Assembly: GCF_023051105.1 (NCBI RefSeq)
Contig: NZ_JALKIL010000008.1
Coordinates: forward strand, 62,001 to 126,000
Direction of reading: 5' to 3'
DNA: 64,000 bases
From: Anaerobiospirillum sp. NML120449
GTDB lineage: Bacteria; Pseudomonadota; Gammaproteobacteria; Enterobacterales; Succinivibrionaceae
Notes under the pieces: generated by a model
Seen by the model: only the letters and a program-made list of their open reading frames with translations
Told to the model about the DNA's origin: nothing
The model's database searches: none
Program-made: the position numbers and the translations under genes
Part shown: piece by piece, positions 37,701-45,080 of the stretch
How positions within the stretch are numbered: the stretch's first letter is position 1
Layout: each line of letters begins with the position of its first letter

Positions 37701-37890
37701 TAACAGCATGGCAGATAAGCTCATCTGAGCAGCTGCCACCCTCAAAGCTTACAGCCATGGTGTTCTGCAGCAGCTGGACGGATACGGACTGAACTCCGGG
37801 CACGGCGGCTACAGCCTTTTCAATACGTGCCTGACAGGCCGCACATGACATACCTTTGATGGCAAAACTCTGCCTGTGCATTTCACTCAT
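34720..37890 (-). CDS. copA: Cu+-exporting P-type ATPase CopA with Cys-rich extension and second HMA domain at the C-terminus
   Basis: 1056 residues; bacterial CopA usually has 730-840. The N-terminal HMA domain has GMSCAAC (Cys16, Cys19). Then come eight membrane helices with CPC (406-408), TGEARP, the phosphorylated DKTGT Asp450, SEHPIARAL and GDGINDAP. The P1B-1 residues of the last helices (YN in FVYNIF, and MSSVCVVGNALRL) indicate Cu+/Ag+. An Ala/Gly stretch of about 35 residues interrupts the nucleotide-binding domain (near 515-550). After about residue 840 there is an unusual tail: CKAMACKECENYAVCG, a Ser/Thr-rich linker with CCSPGHGCACS and SCCGESRGECGC clusters, then a complete second HMA domain (GMSCQHC) ending the protein. 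This looks like a fused CopZ-like chaperone. It faces the Zn-type ATPase across the small-RNA region. Confidence 0.94.
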   Translation of the reverse strand: MSEMHRQSFAIKGMSCAACQARIEKAVAAVPGVQSVSVQLLQNTMAVSFEGGSCSDELICHAVKEAGYEAQALSSGAHGRAGRAGDGTSLSAAGETEARNVARRQFSLIASAVLTVVLMIVSMGPMTGISIISDALVSAWVKLAISLAVMVLNYHYFTSGFKAMLGFAPNMDSLVSVGAGASFLFSCYSLYLIPPGFDAAHLHDHYSLYFESVATILTLVSVGKYFEAKARHKAVSAIAALYELAPDTAVKRVADGKGGFEETTVPLDDIVPGDEIILRNGDRVGVDCVVIEGSGVFDESALTGEARPVTRKVGSPVTSATFMRDGYVVCRVLKTGADTTLSKIIALVDEANSQKAPISRIADRISFFFVPAVMLISLVTAIIWIMEGAPPGTALTFAVSVLVVSCPCALGLAAPTAIMVATGRSASMGILFKSPEAIEQLSRVNIMVFDKTGTITAGKMSVARADMHESSPLTRTQALQLVLAMEQRSEHPIARALATWCRDELVRESAPAATDDHLAMGTPGAVATVGAAATAGAGAGAASAGAAGAGAVSAAEMARLTGFGDGDIEYFKVHEGRGVEMKVRGHVYYMGSTEFMKGMHSSRADIAESRERLEEAYVAASEKSSEQKRLDQYLLVHLFDASQELAAFYLGDRVRQSAQKMVKMLHIQGVRPLMVSGDRFSTVEAVARRTGIDTWKAACMPADKAYLVNKLKGKENVVAMVGDGINDAPSLAASDVGISLAGGTDIAASCADIIVMRDDLTTIARAIALSKLTLGNIKENFFWAFVYNIFCIPLAAGLFVQFDMQLNPMVAALLMSMSSVCVVGNALRLRSMPLNALAGVSTKHCKAMACKECENYAVCGSQHGGDLAKQKNTAARLDLSLPARVAVTGGPLPAADAATGSQAAAAPASSTASESSCCSPGHGCACSADDQSCTSTSTSSSTGTSAASSEPESESGSCCGESRGECGCKDSLQAQAFAQQSEVSEFMEKTVQIEGMSCQHCVRSVTRALSALPGCEVIEVSLENKCARIKAAPELSDEQISSAITEEGFECKGITM

Positions 37891-37960
37891 GATTTCTCCT
37901 CACTGCGGCATGGCTCCGCAAGGGTCAAACACCATTACACATCAAAAAATTCACCTGCTG

Positions 37961-38020
37961 TATGCTGAAGCCAACAGCTGCATGCTAAAGCCAACAGCTG
38001 CATGCTAAAGCCAACAGCTG
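37961..38020. repeat. 20-bp tandem repeat, 3 copies
   Basis: Three exact or near-exact units of CATGCTAAAGCCAACAGCTG between the copA start and the phased array. The first differs at two positions. Function unknown. Confidence 0.9.
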
Positions 38021-38312
38021 CATGCTGCGGTTGCAGGCCCAGCAGGCAGCATCCGCCGCCCGGCTCTGCAGATGGCAGAGCGCAGCCTGCCGGGCAGCCA
38101 GTCAGCTCTTTGCGCTGTGATCCTGAGTTAAGGCACCAGGACGGCCTGAGGCAAGGTGACTTTCAGTAAACTGCTTAATCTGAGATTGCTCAGCCCAATG
38201 CGTTAACCGGCTGTGTGATGACGTCTATGCCGGTTAAGCAGATGACGTGAAACTGCAGTGTATAACCAAAATCACAACCCGATAAGCGCCATCAGACCGA
38301 AAATATGACCCA

Positions 38313-38407
38313 GTCCAAAATTTTGGACCGATAAAAAAACCCGTTTCCCAGCCAAATCAGCCTCAAATCACCACGAAATCAGCCCAAAATAGCCGCAAAT
38401 CACCAAA
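38313..38407. promoter_or_regulatory. Perfect 16-bp palindrome followed by helically phased AAATCA array
   Basis: GTCCAAAATTTTGGAC at 38313-38328, then a run of A, then A-tract words AAATCA (one AAATAG) starting at 38354, 38365, 38376, 38387 and 38397. The spacings are 11, 11, 11 and 10 bp. Phasing with the helix suggests intrinsic bending or a row of protein sites on one face. Position is 420-580 bp upstream of copA. Confidence 0.55.
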
Positions 38408-38556
38408 AAACCGTCCCAGGGGACGATCTGACGCCTCCACGGCACAACACGACCGTACATCAAATGAAACTTTGCCACCTGCCCGGAACATTGCACGAGC
38501 CTGACAGGCCCATGGCTGACCCTGCCATAGACATGATTTCGTTTTTACAGGGCCCA

Positions 38557-38615
38557 TAAAACAGAAAAGCCAAGAGCTCTAGGGGCCCTTGGCTATGCAC
38601 GTTAGGATCTGTCGC
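38557..38615 (-). ncRNA. Predicted small RNA, copy A (about 58 nt)
   Basis: Minus strand. A perfect TATAAT (38626-38621) gives a start near 38615. The transcript has about 25 nt of leader with the core ACAGAUCCUAACGUGCAUAG, then a terminator hairpin: AGCCAAG and CUUGGCU around a 13-nt loop (38568-38594), and UUUUCUGUUUU. The core is the same in copy B, 780 bp away. No start codon with a ribosome binding site fits in the RNA, so it is not a leader peptide. An exposed UCCUAACG is suited to pairing near ribosome binding sites. Promoter, palindrome and terminator are all duplicated, while the DNA between the copies is not. The product is inferred. Confidence 0.6.
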
Positions 38616-38620
38616 AAAAG

Positions 38621-38681
38621 ATTATAGCACCAACTAACTCAAATTAGCATATGCTAACTAAATTCCCTGTTATGGTGCAAA
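38621..38681 (-). promoter_or_regulatory. Promoter and operator of small RNA copy A
   Basis: Reading leftward: conserved TTTGCACCA (38680-38672), then palindrome TTAGCATATGCTAA (38657-38644), 17 bp, then TATAAT (38626-38621). The palindrome takes the place of the -35, so a bound protein would block RNA polymerase, or an activator would be needed. AGTTAG repeats flank it. Confidence 0.65.
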
Positions 38682-39339
38682 ATATCGATAAACCAGCTCA
38701 GCTGTTAATTGCCCCTCATAGCGGCGCCCGCCCCACACCATTACGAGCAAAGGCTATAAATATGCCCTTTAACCGCTCAACTCTGCCCTGCCCTGCCCTG
38801 TTATACCTTGCTCACTCATCCAGTCACCTGACACTTGCAGTGAGATTCCTCATGCTCAGTACACTTACTACACTGCCTGCTGCGCTGGCGCATCATTTGT
38901 CTCTGACCGACAGCTAAGAGTTACGCATTAAGAGCTAAGCGCTGGTGCGCCCGACGCAGCACCTCCCGACGCAGCACTGCCAGAAGCAGCACCGCCCGAT
39001 GCAGCACTGCCCGAATCATGGTTTTACATCCCTGACAACAGGAGCTGCAATGGACTGCTGTGCTGAAAGTGCAATGCATTTCAATGCATTGCTGAACATG
39101 GCAGAGCTGTTCTATGCTAAAGCTATGCTCCTGCTTTATTGAAGCATTGCGCCTCAGCTGCAAGGCCTGAGCTGACGTCCCTGCTCAGGCATGACTGCAG
39201 GCCGTTTGGGGCATAGCCATGACCATGATCGGCCGGATTTGAATGGACGGCGCTGCTCCTTGATGCCTCTCCTGCTCATGCCTGTCCAGGCATGGCCACC
39301 CAGGCATCGCGGACCTGCTGATGGAAAATTATGGGGCTT
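38682..39339. other. DNA between the two small-RNA copies
   Basis: 0.66 kb with no gene supported. At about 38950-39012 there are four near-repeats of the type GCAGCACYGCCCGA. Small frames here (60-90 codons) lack ribosome binding sites. Confidence 0.5.
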
Positions 39340-39340
39340 A

Positions 39341-39396
39341 GAAAAAAGAAAAGCCAAGAGCTGTAAGTCTCTTGGCCATGCGCGTTAGGATCTGTG
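39341..39396 (-). ncRNA. Predicted small RNA, copy B (about 55 nt)
   Basis: Minus strand, start near 39395, seven nt after a perfect TATAAT (39407-39402). The leader holds ACAGAUCCUAACGCGCAUGG. The terminator is GCCAAGAG and CUCUUGGC (39376-39353), a perfect 8-bp stem with an 8-nt loop, followed by UUUUCUUUUUUC. Compared with copy A, loop bases differ while the stem, core and promoter are kept, including a compensating lengthening of the stem. That pattern indicates selection on an RNA rather than a simple recent copy. It lies 430 bp beyond the zntA-like stop and is transcribed in the same direction. Confidence 0.62.
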
Positions 39397-39401
39397 GGCT
39401 C

Positions 39402-39463
39402 ATTATAGCATCAGCTAACTTAAATTAGCATACGCTAACTAATTTTTCTTTTTTGGTGCAAAT
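39402..39463 (-). promoter_or_regulatory. Promoter and operator of small RNA copy B
   Basis: TTTGCACCA (39462-39454), palindrome arms TTAGC and GCTAA with a GTAT centre on this strand (39438-39425), 17 bp, TATAAT (39407-39402). Order and the 17-bp spacing are identical to copy A. Confidence 0.65.
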
Positions 39464-39830
39464 ACCAATCTGAAGCGGATAAATAAGCCCGGTAGAAAAT
39501 GAGCTATATTCATTTGCCTGCCGGGCTCTTTAATTTTTCTGCTTCAGCTCCTGATAAGGAAGCTGTTAAATCCGTCTTGCCTCAGCATGGCCCTCAGTTC
39601 GATCCCTGATGCACTCCGCGCAGGGGCTCATGCTGATTATGGGTCCAGTGCTGCCTGTGCCCCGGCTCTGACATCGATATGGTCCGGAGCCCGGGGCTGC
39701 AGCCAGGTCCGAGGATCGTACACAGACTCGGTACGGGGCCATGGCCGCAGCCATGTCCGAGGCTGTAGCTGGGCTGGCTGATCAGAGGCTCGGGCCAGGA
39801 GTCAGGCTGATGCCTGCTGGCAGACTGGGG
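39464..39830. other. Gap between small RNA B and the Zn-type ATPase
   Basis: No gene seen. Near 39488-39530 the pair AGCCCGGTAGAAAATGAG and CTGCCGGGCT forms a hairpin followed by CTTTAATTTTTC, a likely rightward-reading terminator with no known + gene before it. The rest is GC-rich. Confidence 0.4.
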
Positions 39831-41795
39831 CTAAGCGGCATGGGTTGAGGTTGAGGTGGTTACTTCCTTGACCTCAAATTGACGGGTCTTAACCCAGTTA
39901 AGTGGACGCATGGCGTTGAGTACGGCAATAATGCACAGACCTACGTCACCCAGGATTGCCAGCCAGATGTTGGCAAAGCCCAGAGCGCCGAGCAGCAGGA
40001 TAATGGCCTTGGCGCCAATTACCAGAGCCATGTTCTGCCTGGCAAGAGCAAAGGTACGACGGGCCAGATCGACAGCTGTCGGAATGCGGGTAAGGTCGTC
40101 ATTCATTACCACTACATCAGAGGCTTCGACAGCTGAGGCTGAGCCAAACTGTCCCATGGCAATACCGACATCGGCGGCAGCCAGTACCGGGGCGTCATTA
40201 ATACCGTCACCGACAAAGGCTACAGTACCTTCTTTACCCTTGATGTCCTTAAAGGTGCTCAGCTTGTTTTCAGGCAGCTGACCGGCATAGAAGTTGTCTA
40301 TATGGCACTGACCGGCAATACTGCGGGCTACGGCTTCCTTGTCGCCGGTAATCATGTAGGATCTGATACCCATTCTGGTCAGCTCATCAAACATGGCTAC
40401 GGCGCCTGGCTTGATCTCATCGGCAAGAATGATACGGCCCATGAGTACGCCATCTTCCACCACATAGATTTCAGTACCGGTGACATTTACCGGAGGAACG
40501 CTCAGACCAAGACGGTCGGTTACCAGCTGCTCCTTGCCTACACTGATTTTGTGGCCGTCTACCATACCCTCAAGACCATAGCCTGCGATTTCATTTACCT
40601 CAGTGGCTGTAGCGGCACTGATGGAGTTTTCAAGGCAGTAGTTAACAATGGCTGTACCTACAGGATGGGTGGTCTGCTGCTCCAGAGAGTGCAGCAGGCT
40701 TAGCATGCGCATGCGGCGCTGCTCATCCTCACCCTGAGAGTGCTCAGCTCCAGAGGTAACAGTTTTAACCTTGCCCTGCTCATCAAAGAGTTCTACCTGT
40801 ATGACGGTAAACTTGCCACGGGTAATGGTACCTGTCTTGTCAAAAGCAACAGCCTTTAGCTTTGACAGAGACTCGATGTGTACAGAGCCCTTTACCATGA
40901 CGCCTGTCTTGGAGATAGCACCCAGACCGCCAAAGAATGACAGCGGTACAGACAGAACCAGGGCACATGGACATGATACTACCAGGAATACCAGAGCTCG
41001 GGTAAACCAGTCGCCAAAATTCTCACCTGGCATTACCAGCGGAACCAGAGTAAGCAGCACGGCACAGCTGACTACAACAGGGGTGTAGTAAACAGAGAAG
41101 CGGGTAATCAGAGCCTCAGGACGTGACTTGTTGGCAGCAGCATCCTCAATGAGGTTGATTAAGCGGGTAATGGAGCTGTTCTTACTGTCGCGGGTAACAA
41201 TAAGCTCAATAACACCGCCCATGTTTATAACACCTGAAGGTATTTCCTGACCACGGGTAAACAGAGCCGGCTCACTTTCACCATTGAGGGCACTCATATC
41301 CATGGCGGCACTTTCCTGAACCAGGGTACCGTCAAGGGCAACTGATTCACCGGCCAGCACACGGATACGCGAACCGATCTTTACCTGACGTGGTTTGACA
41401 ATGGACTCATTGCCCTCATCGTCAATAACACGAACCTTGTTAGGCTTGAGCTTAACCAGTGAGGCAATTTCGTTGTGTGAGCGTTGTGAGGCATATTCCT
41501 CAAAAGCATCACCAATGAGATAGAAAACCATTACTGCCAGAGCTTCAGCATAATCCTGCAGGCCAAAGGCGCCAAAAGTGGCAATGGACATCAGGAACTG
41601 CTCTGACATGCGGTGACGGATGAAAAGATCGCGGGCAGCTGCAATTAATACAGGATAGGAGACCAGCAGATAAACAACTGTGGACAGTCCAATCTCAAAC
41701 CACATATTGCCTATGACATCACCAAGCAGCAGAGCTATGGTGATTAAACCGGCTGCCAGCCTGACCTTTAACTGCCATGACATGGTCCTGAGCAT
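39831..41795 (-). CDS. zntA: Zn2+/Cd2+/Pb2+-type P1B ATPase without its own HMA domain
   Basis: 654 residues. It starts directly at the membrane region (MLRTMSWQLKVRLAAGL), so the N-terminal metal-binding domain found in most ZntA/CadA is absent; a separate HMA protein is encoded just upstream. Catalytic features: SALNGESEP, CPC (275-277) in CPCALVLSVPLSFFGGLG, DKTGTITRG with Asp319, THPVGTAI, and GDGINDAPVLAAADVG. The CPC helix context and the final-helix motif LLLGALGFANIWLAILGDVG indicate the P1B-2 (Zn/Cd/Pb) subgroup. The sequence around CPC resembles clostridial CadA more than enterobacterial ZntA, which hints at transfer; that is a recollection to be tested. It is probably cotranscribed with the HMA gene 205 bp upstream. 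Confidence 0.92.
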   Translation of the reverse strand: MLRTMSWQLKVRLAAGLITIALLLGDVIGNMWFEIGLSTVVYLLVSYPVLIAAARDLFIRHRMSEQFLMSIATFGAFGLQDYAEALAVMVFYLIGDAFEEYASQRSHNEIASLVKLKPNKVRVIDDEGNESIVKPRQVKIGSRIRVLAGESVALDGTLVQESAAMDMSALNGESEPALFTRGQEIPSGVINMGGVIELIVTRDSKNSSITRLINLIEDAAANKSRPEALITRFSVYYTPVVVSCAVLLTLVPLVMPGENFGDWFTRALVFLVVSCPCALVLSVPLSFFGGLGAISKTGVMVKGSVHIESLSKLKAVAFDKTGTITRGKFTVIQVELFDEQGKVKTVTSGAEHSQGEDEQRRMRMLSLLHSLEQQTTHPVGTAIVNYCLENSISAATATEVNEIAGYGLEGMVDGHKISVGKEQLVTDRLGLSVPPVNVTGTEIYVVEDGVLMGRIILADEIKPGAVAMFDELTRMGIRSYMITGDKEAVARSIAGQCHIDNFYAGQLPENKLSTFKDIKGKEGTVAFVGDGINDAPVLAAADVGIAMGQFGSASAVEASDVVVMNDDLTRIPTAVDLARRTFALARQNMALVIGAKAIILLLGALGFANIWLAILGDVGLCIIAVLNAMRPLNWVKTRQFEVKEVTTSTSTHAA

Positions 41796-42000
41796 GGTTA
41801 TACCCTCTTAAACAAAGCAAATACGAAAGCAAAGAAACTTAACACTCTGGCAGCCCCCTGAAGCTGCCGGACATACCCGGTTCGTCAGAGCCCCGGCCAA
41901 ATCAGAGCACATGCTTTATAACCCCGGCTTCACAGCCATCTCCGGCTTATGAGCCTGACCAGCACCTGTGCCGTTCTCTGACGCTCCGGGATGTCAGATA

Positions 42001-42228
42001 CTAGTCGCGCAGGTCGATTTCGATACCATCTTCGAAGTTGTCTGCAACCTTCTGAGCCAGCTCGAGGATCTGCTCCTCATCAGCATCATCAGCAACTTCC
42101 ATGACCAGAGACTTCATAGGGAAATTGATATCGGCAGAGGAAATGGCATCTTCTTTGGCAAGGAGTTTGGACAGCTCAAGAGCGCAGTGTGGACAGTCCA
42201 GACCATTGATATCGCAACGTACTTTCAT
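42001..42228 (-). CDS. Stand-alone heavy-metal-associated (HMA) protein
   Basis: 75 residues from the ATG at 42228 with GGGAG upstream. A 25-codon in-frame upstream extension without a ribosome binding site is rejected. HMA ferredoxin-like fold with the binding motif GLDCPHC (Cys12, Cys15) and an acidic C-terminal half. It replaces the N-terminal domain missing from the following ATPase and is expected to bind or deliver Zn/Cd, or to regulate the pump. The short distance, shared strand and single operator-controlled promoter upstream indicate an operon. Confidence 0.9.
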   Translation of the reverse strand: MKVRCDINGLDCPHCALELSKLLAKEDAISSADINFPMKSLVMEVADDADEEQILELAQKVADNFEDGIEIDLRD

Positions 42229-42307
42229 AGTTAACTCCCGGAAATACAGGTAAATGAGTATTGGGGGCCGCTGTGCAATGACGGGCAAGGCTGTGCGGCG
42301 CATCTAC

Positions 42308-42375
42308 AATATTTGAACAACCGTTCAAGTATGAGCTCATTATAACCAAATACTTGAACATTTGTTCAAATATTA
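42308..42375 (-). promoter_or_regulatory. Double ArsR/SmtB-type operator overlapping the HMA-ATPase promoter
   Basis: Two imperfect palindromes: O1 at 42308-42333 around TGAAC-AACC-GTTCA and O2 at 42348-42375 around TGAAC-ATTT-GTTCA. Their centres are 41 bp apart (four turns). They have the 12-2-12 style of SmtB/ZiaR/CzrA operators. On the minus strand a TATAAT (42344-42339) sits between them, so O2 covers the -35 and O1 the start of transcription, 80-120 bp before the HMA gene. An ArsR/SmtB-family Zn/Cd-released repressor is expected. No such gene is in the window. Confidence 0.75.
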
Positions 42376-42836
42376 GAAATAAATTTCCACTCCAGATAAC
42401 GAAATCGCAATTTTAATGGCTTTTACAGGCCCCAAACCGACGCAACCCCAGCAAACCAGCCACGCCCCACCCGTCTGCTTAAATCCAGCACAAGTCCGGC
42501 AGTTCCAGAGCCTTTGCCTGAACTTGCGCAATAGTAAGGGACCTCCCACCATGGCTCTGTACATCCATTCCCTGCCGCAATATTTGTGTCAGCTCAATGT
42601 AAGCTGCATGCTGCACCAGGCAGCAATCAGCCCAGTCAGCCCCTCTGCGCTGACCTGCCCAGTGCTTCGGACAGCACTGTTAACCTGCCACTGCAAGCTT
42701 AGATTCCTGTCGTTCCATGGCCTTCATATGCCGCATTTCACTGCTGCCGGTATCTCATATACTGGCATGCTCACCGCTGACGTCCTGCCTTACCCCTGCT
42801 CCATGGCCCGCCCCAGCCATGAGGTGCTCAGTGGTG

Positions 42837-43090
42837 AAGCCCTTGGTTCAGTACAGCATCCATCCCTTTTTCGCGACATTGCCCTGCCATGGGATACTGA
42901 GTTGTGAAGCCCTCGGCGCAGAGCAGCATCCGTCCATATTACATGGTCTTGCCATGCCATGATGTTCTGATTTATGAGGCCCTTGGTTCAGTACAGCATC
43001 CATCCCTTTTTCGCGACATTGCCCTGCCATGAGGTACTGAGTTGTGAGGCCCTCGGTGCAGTACAGCATACCTCCCTGCTTCATGGTCTT
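42837..43090. repeat. Duplicated 140-bp block with internal 70-bp sub-repeats
   Basis: CCCTTGGTTCAGTACAGCAT and the following 55 bp occur at about 42840 and 42980 with period 140. Each half also contains a shorter diverged relative (GAGGCCCTCGG...CAGCAT), giving about four sub-units of 66-72 bp. Noncoding, function unknown. Confidence 0.8.
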
Positions 43091-43146
43091 TGTCTTTGCC
43101 ATGTTGTAGCTGAGGTTTAGCTGCCATGCAGCTGCACCTCATGACT

Positions 43147-43176
43147 TGATGAATGAATGGATGGATGGATGGATGA
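43147..43176. repeat. ATGG/ATGA tetranucleotide microsatellite
   Basis: Two ATGA units followed by four ATGG-type units in register. It is the only simple tetranucleotide run noticed in the window. It is not inside a credible gene, so phase variation is not supported. Confidence 0.7.
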
Positions 43177-43542
43177 ACGGACAGCCTGATGGCTGTTCGG
43201 AAAACTGGCCGGATATGCTGATTGCCAGATGGCAGCATGGCCAGATGGCTGGCCGGGCTGTTCAGGACCTGGCAGGTCCGGGCACGGTTAGTGTTCAATT
43301 AAGTGCAGTAATTAGCTTGCAGACCACAATAATTACAGGAGAATGCACGTTTTCCGGCAATGCGATGTGAAGGTGGCTTTGCCAGGATATGATACTTACA
43401 CTGTACCTGAAGCCTGAGGGCTGTCTGCTGTGCTGATGTGATCAGCTCTGTCATACATCAGACAGGCTGTGCGGGGCTGACAGCAAGGTACTGACTGTAT
43501 TGCATTAAGAGCTGGCCATAAGGCCAGAAATGAGGAGTGGTT

Positions 43543-44496
43543 ATGGCTTTAACAATTTTAAAGGTGGGCGGATTTGACATGCTGCCAAGGCTGCGCGATG
43601 AGCTTGAAAAGCGCGGTGAGTACTTTGTAGACAGCAATCTTGCTCCTGAGGAGCGCAAGGCTGTCCGTGCCCGTACTGATATTGTTGTGGCCTCGGGCAA
43701 CAGCTGTTGGCAAAAAGAAGACTTTGACGGAGCTCCCAGCCTCAAAGCCATTGTCTGCTTTTCTGTAGGCTACGACCGTATCGACTGGCAGGAGGCTGCC
43801 CGCCGTAATGTCTTTGTTACCCATACCCCTGATGTGCTCAATGATGATGTAGCTGACACGGCCATTATGCTCATGCTCAATACCATGCGTGAGTTCAAGG
43901 CCACTCAGGAATATGTTGAGGCAGGCAAATGGGGCACAGCTCCCATGTACCCTCTTACCCACTCTCCTGCTCACCGCAAGGTCGGTATTGCCGGACTGGG
44001 CCGCATTGGCAGTGAGATAGCCGATCGCTGCAAGGCATTCAAGATGGAAATTGGCTACTACGGCCGCAACCGCAAGGATGTCCCTTATCAGTACTTTGAT
44101 AATCTCAAAGACATGGCTGCCTGGTGCGATGTAATGATTCTGGCCATGCCTGCATCTCCTGACAACAGACATGCAGTTAACAAAGAGGTACTCAGTACCC
44201 TTGGATCTGAGGGCTATCTGATTAACATTGCCCGTGGCTCAATTGTTAATACAGCCGATCTCATTGAGTGCCTTGATAACAAAGTCATTGCCGGTGCCGG
44301 CCTTGATGTTTACGAAAACGAGCCTGAGGTACCAAAGGAGCTGATGAACCGTCCAAATGTTGCCCTGCAGCCTCACACTGCCAGCGCCACCTGGGAGACT
44401 CGTGATGCCATGGCTGACCTGGTGCTGCGCAATCTCGACGCCATTCTCGAAGGCCGTGCCCCGGTAACCCCAGTGCCAGGCACCCGCACTGTCTGA
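43543..44496 (+). CDS. NAD(P)-dependent D-isomer 2-hydroxyacid dehydrogenase
   Basis: 317 residues from the ATG at 43543, preceded by GAGGAG; a GTG two codons earlier is too close to the ribosome binding site. Reversible reduction of a 2-oxoacid to a D-2-hydroxyacid, glyoxylate/hydroxypyruvate reductase-like. The NAD-binding GLGRIGSEIA motif lies near 150. The catalytic triad is visible: Arg231 (NIARGSIVN), Glu260 (YENEPEV) and His278 (QPHTASAT). The substrate loop reads CFSVGYDRID. A 6-bp hairpin (43511-43526) directly precedes the ribosome binding site and could influence translation. No pathway neighbours. Substrate not determined. Confidence 0.93.
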   Translation: MALTILKVGGFDMLPRLRDELEKRGEYFVDSNLAPEERKAVRARTDIVVASGNSCWQKEDFDGAPSLKAIVCFSVGYDRIDWQEAARRNVFVTHTPDVLNDDVADTAIMLMLNTMREFKATQEYVEAGKWGTAPMYPLTHSPAHRKVGIAGLGRIGSEIADRCKAFKMEIGYYGRNRKDVPYQYFDNLKDMAAWCDVMILAMPASPDNRHAVNKEVLSTLGSEGYLINIARGSIVNTADLIECLDNKVIAGAGLDVYENEPEVPKELMNRPNVALQPHTASATWETRDAMADLVLRNLDAILEGRAPVTPVPGTRTV

Positions 44497-45080
44497 GACC
44501 AGGCCATATGACCGTACGCCGACAGACATGCCGGCATACGCCTGAATGCCCGGCCAGCATACGCCTGAGTGCCATGCCTGCATACACCAGACAGCCATGC
44601 CGCCATACGGCTGCCAGCGCAACAGGCAGACATACTGATCCTGCCGCTGACCAGGAGCGTTGTGGCAGCGCCAGCGTCGCTGACAGCGCCTGACTTTACT
44701 CAAGCATACAGTGCCTGTCAGAGCGTCAGCCTGGATTGCAGATCCTGTTACAGGTCTGGTATGCCCATGGCTTTCACCAGGGCAGCAGGTCTGTCCTGCT
44801 GCACTCCGCTCCTGCACTGGCAGGCCAGGTCCATCCTGGCCGGCATTGTATAATGCAGCAGCAGTCGCCTTTAGCCTGCAAGGGCTGCCTCATGGCGGCG
44901 CCGCTGTGCGGTGAAGTGAGATGCAGGTGCAAGGCAATGCTGCTGTGCAGCCAAGCAGCAGGTGCTGTTGCATGGCGGCGCTGCTGTGCAGGATGTGCCT
45001 GCAGCGCATGCTGCAGGCGGGTCTTACGGTCCTCTGGCTGCCCATCATGAAATTCCCGGCCTGACTTTGAGGTAGAAGCT
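44497..45080. other. Gap before the giant DnaT-like gene
   Basis: 0.58 kb. The first 120 bp contain degenerate GCATACGCCTGAGTGCC repeats. The rest is GC-rich with GGCGGCGC and CAGCAG words. No gene or clear promoter. Confidence 0.45.

Larger units (their letters stand above)
37891..38556. other. copA upstream region
   Basis: About 0.67 kb with no gene. Contents: a 20-bp triplicate near copA, a 16-bp perfect palindrome GTCCAAAATTTTGGAC (38313-38328), and five phased AAATCA-type elements (38354-38402). The copA promoter must lie here, but no CueR-type spaced -35/-10 with dyad was identified. Confidence 0.5.
42376..43542. other. Non-coding stretch upstream of the 2-hydroxyacid dehydrogenase
   Basis: About 1.2 kb. 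A 163-codon + frame at 42416 has no ribosome binding site and runs through repeats, so it is rejected. Contents: a 140-bp duplicated block (42837-43090), an ATGG/ATGA microsatellite (43147-43176), and a CTGGCC-ATAA-GGCCAG hairpin (43511-43526) just before the next ribosome binding site. Confidence 0.5.

Noticed and set aside
42416-42907. 163-codon + frame
   Set aside because: No ribosome binding site; it runs into a repeated block and has no recognisable domain.
43146-43370. Phase-variable gene at the ATGG repeat
   Set aside because: The 74-codon frame has no ribosome binding site or domain, and the repeat is short.
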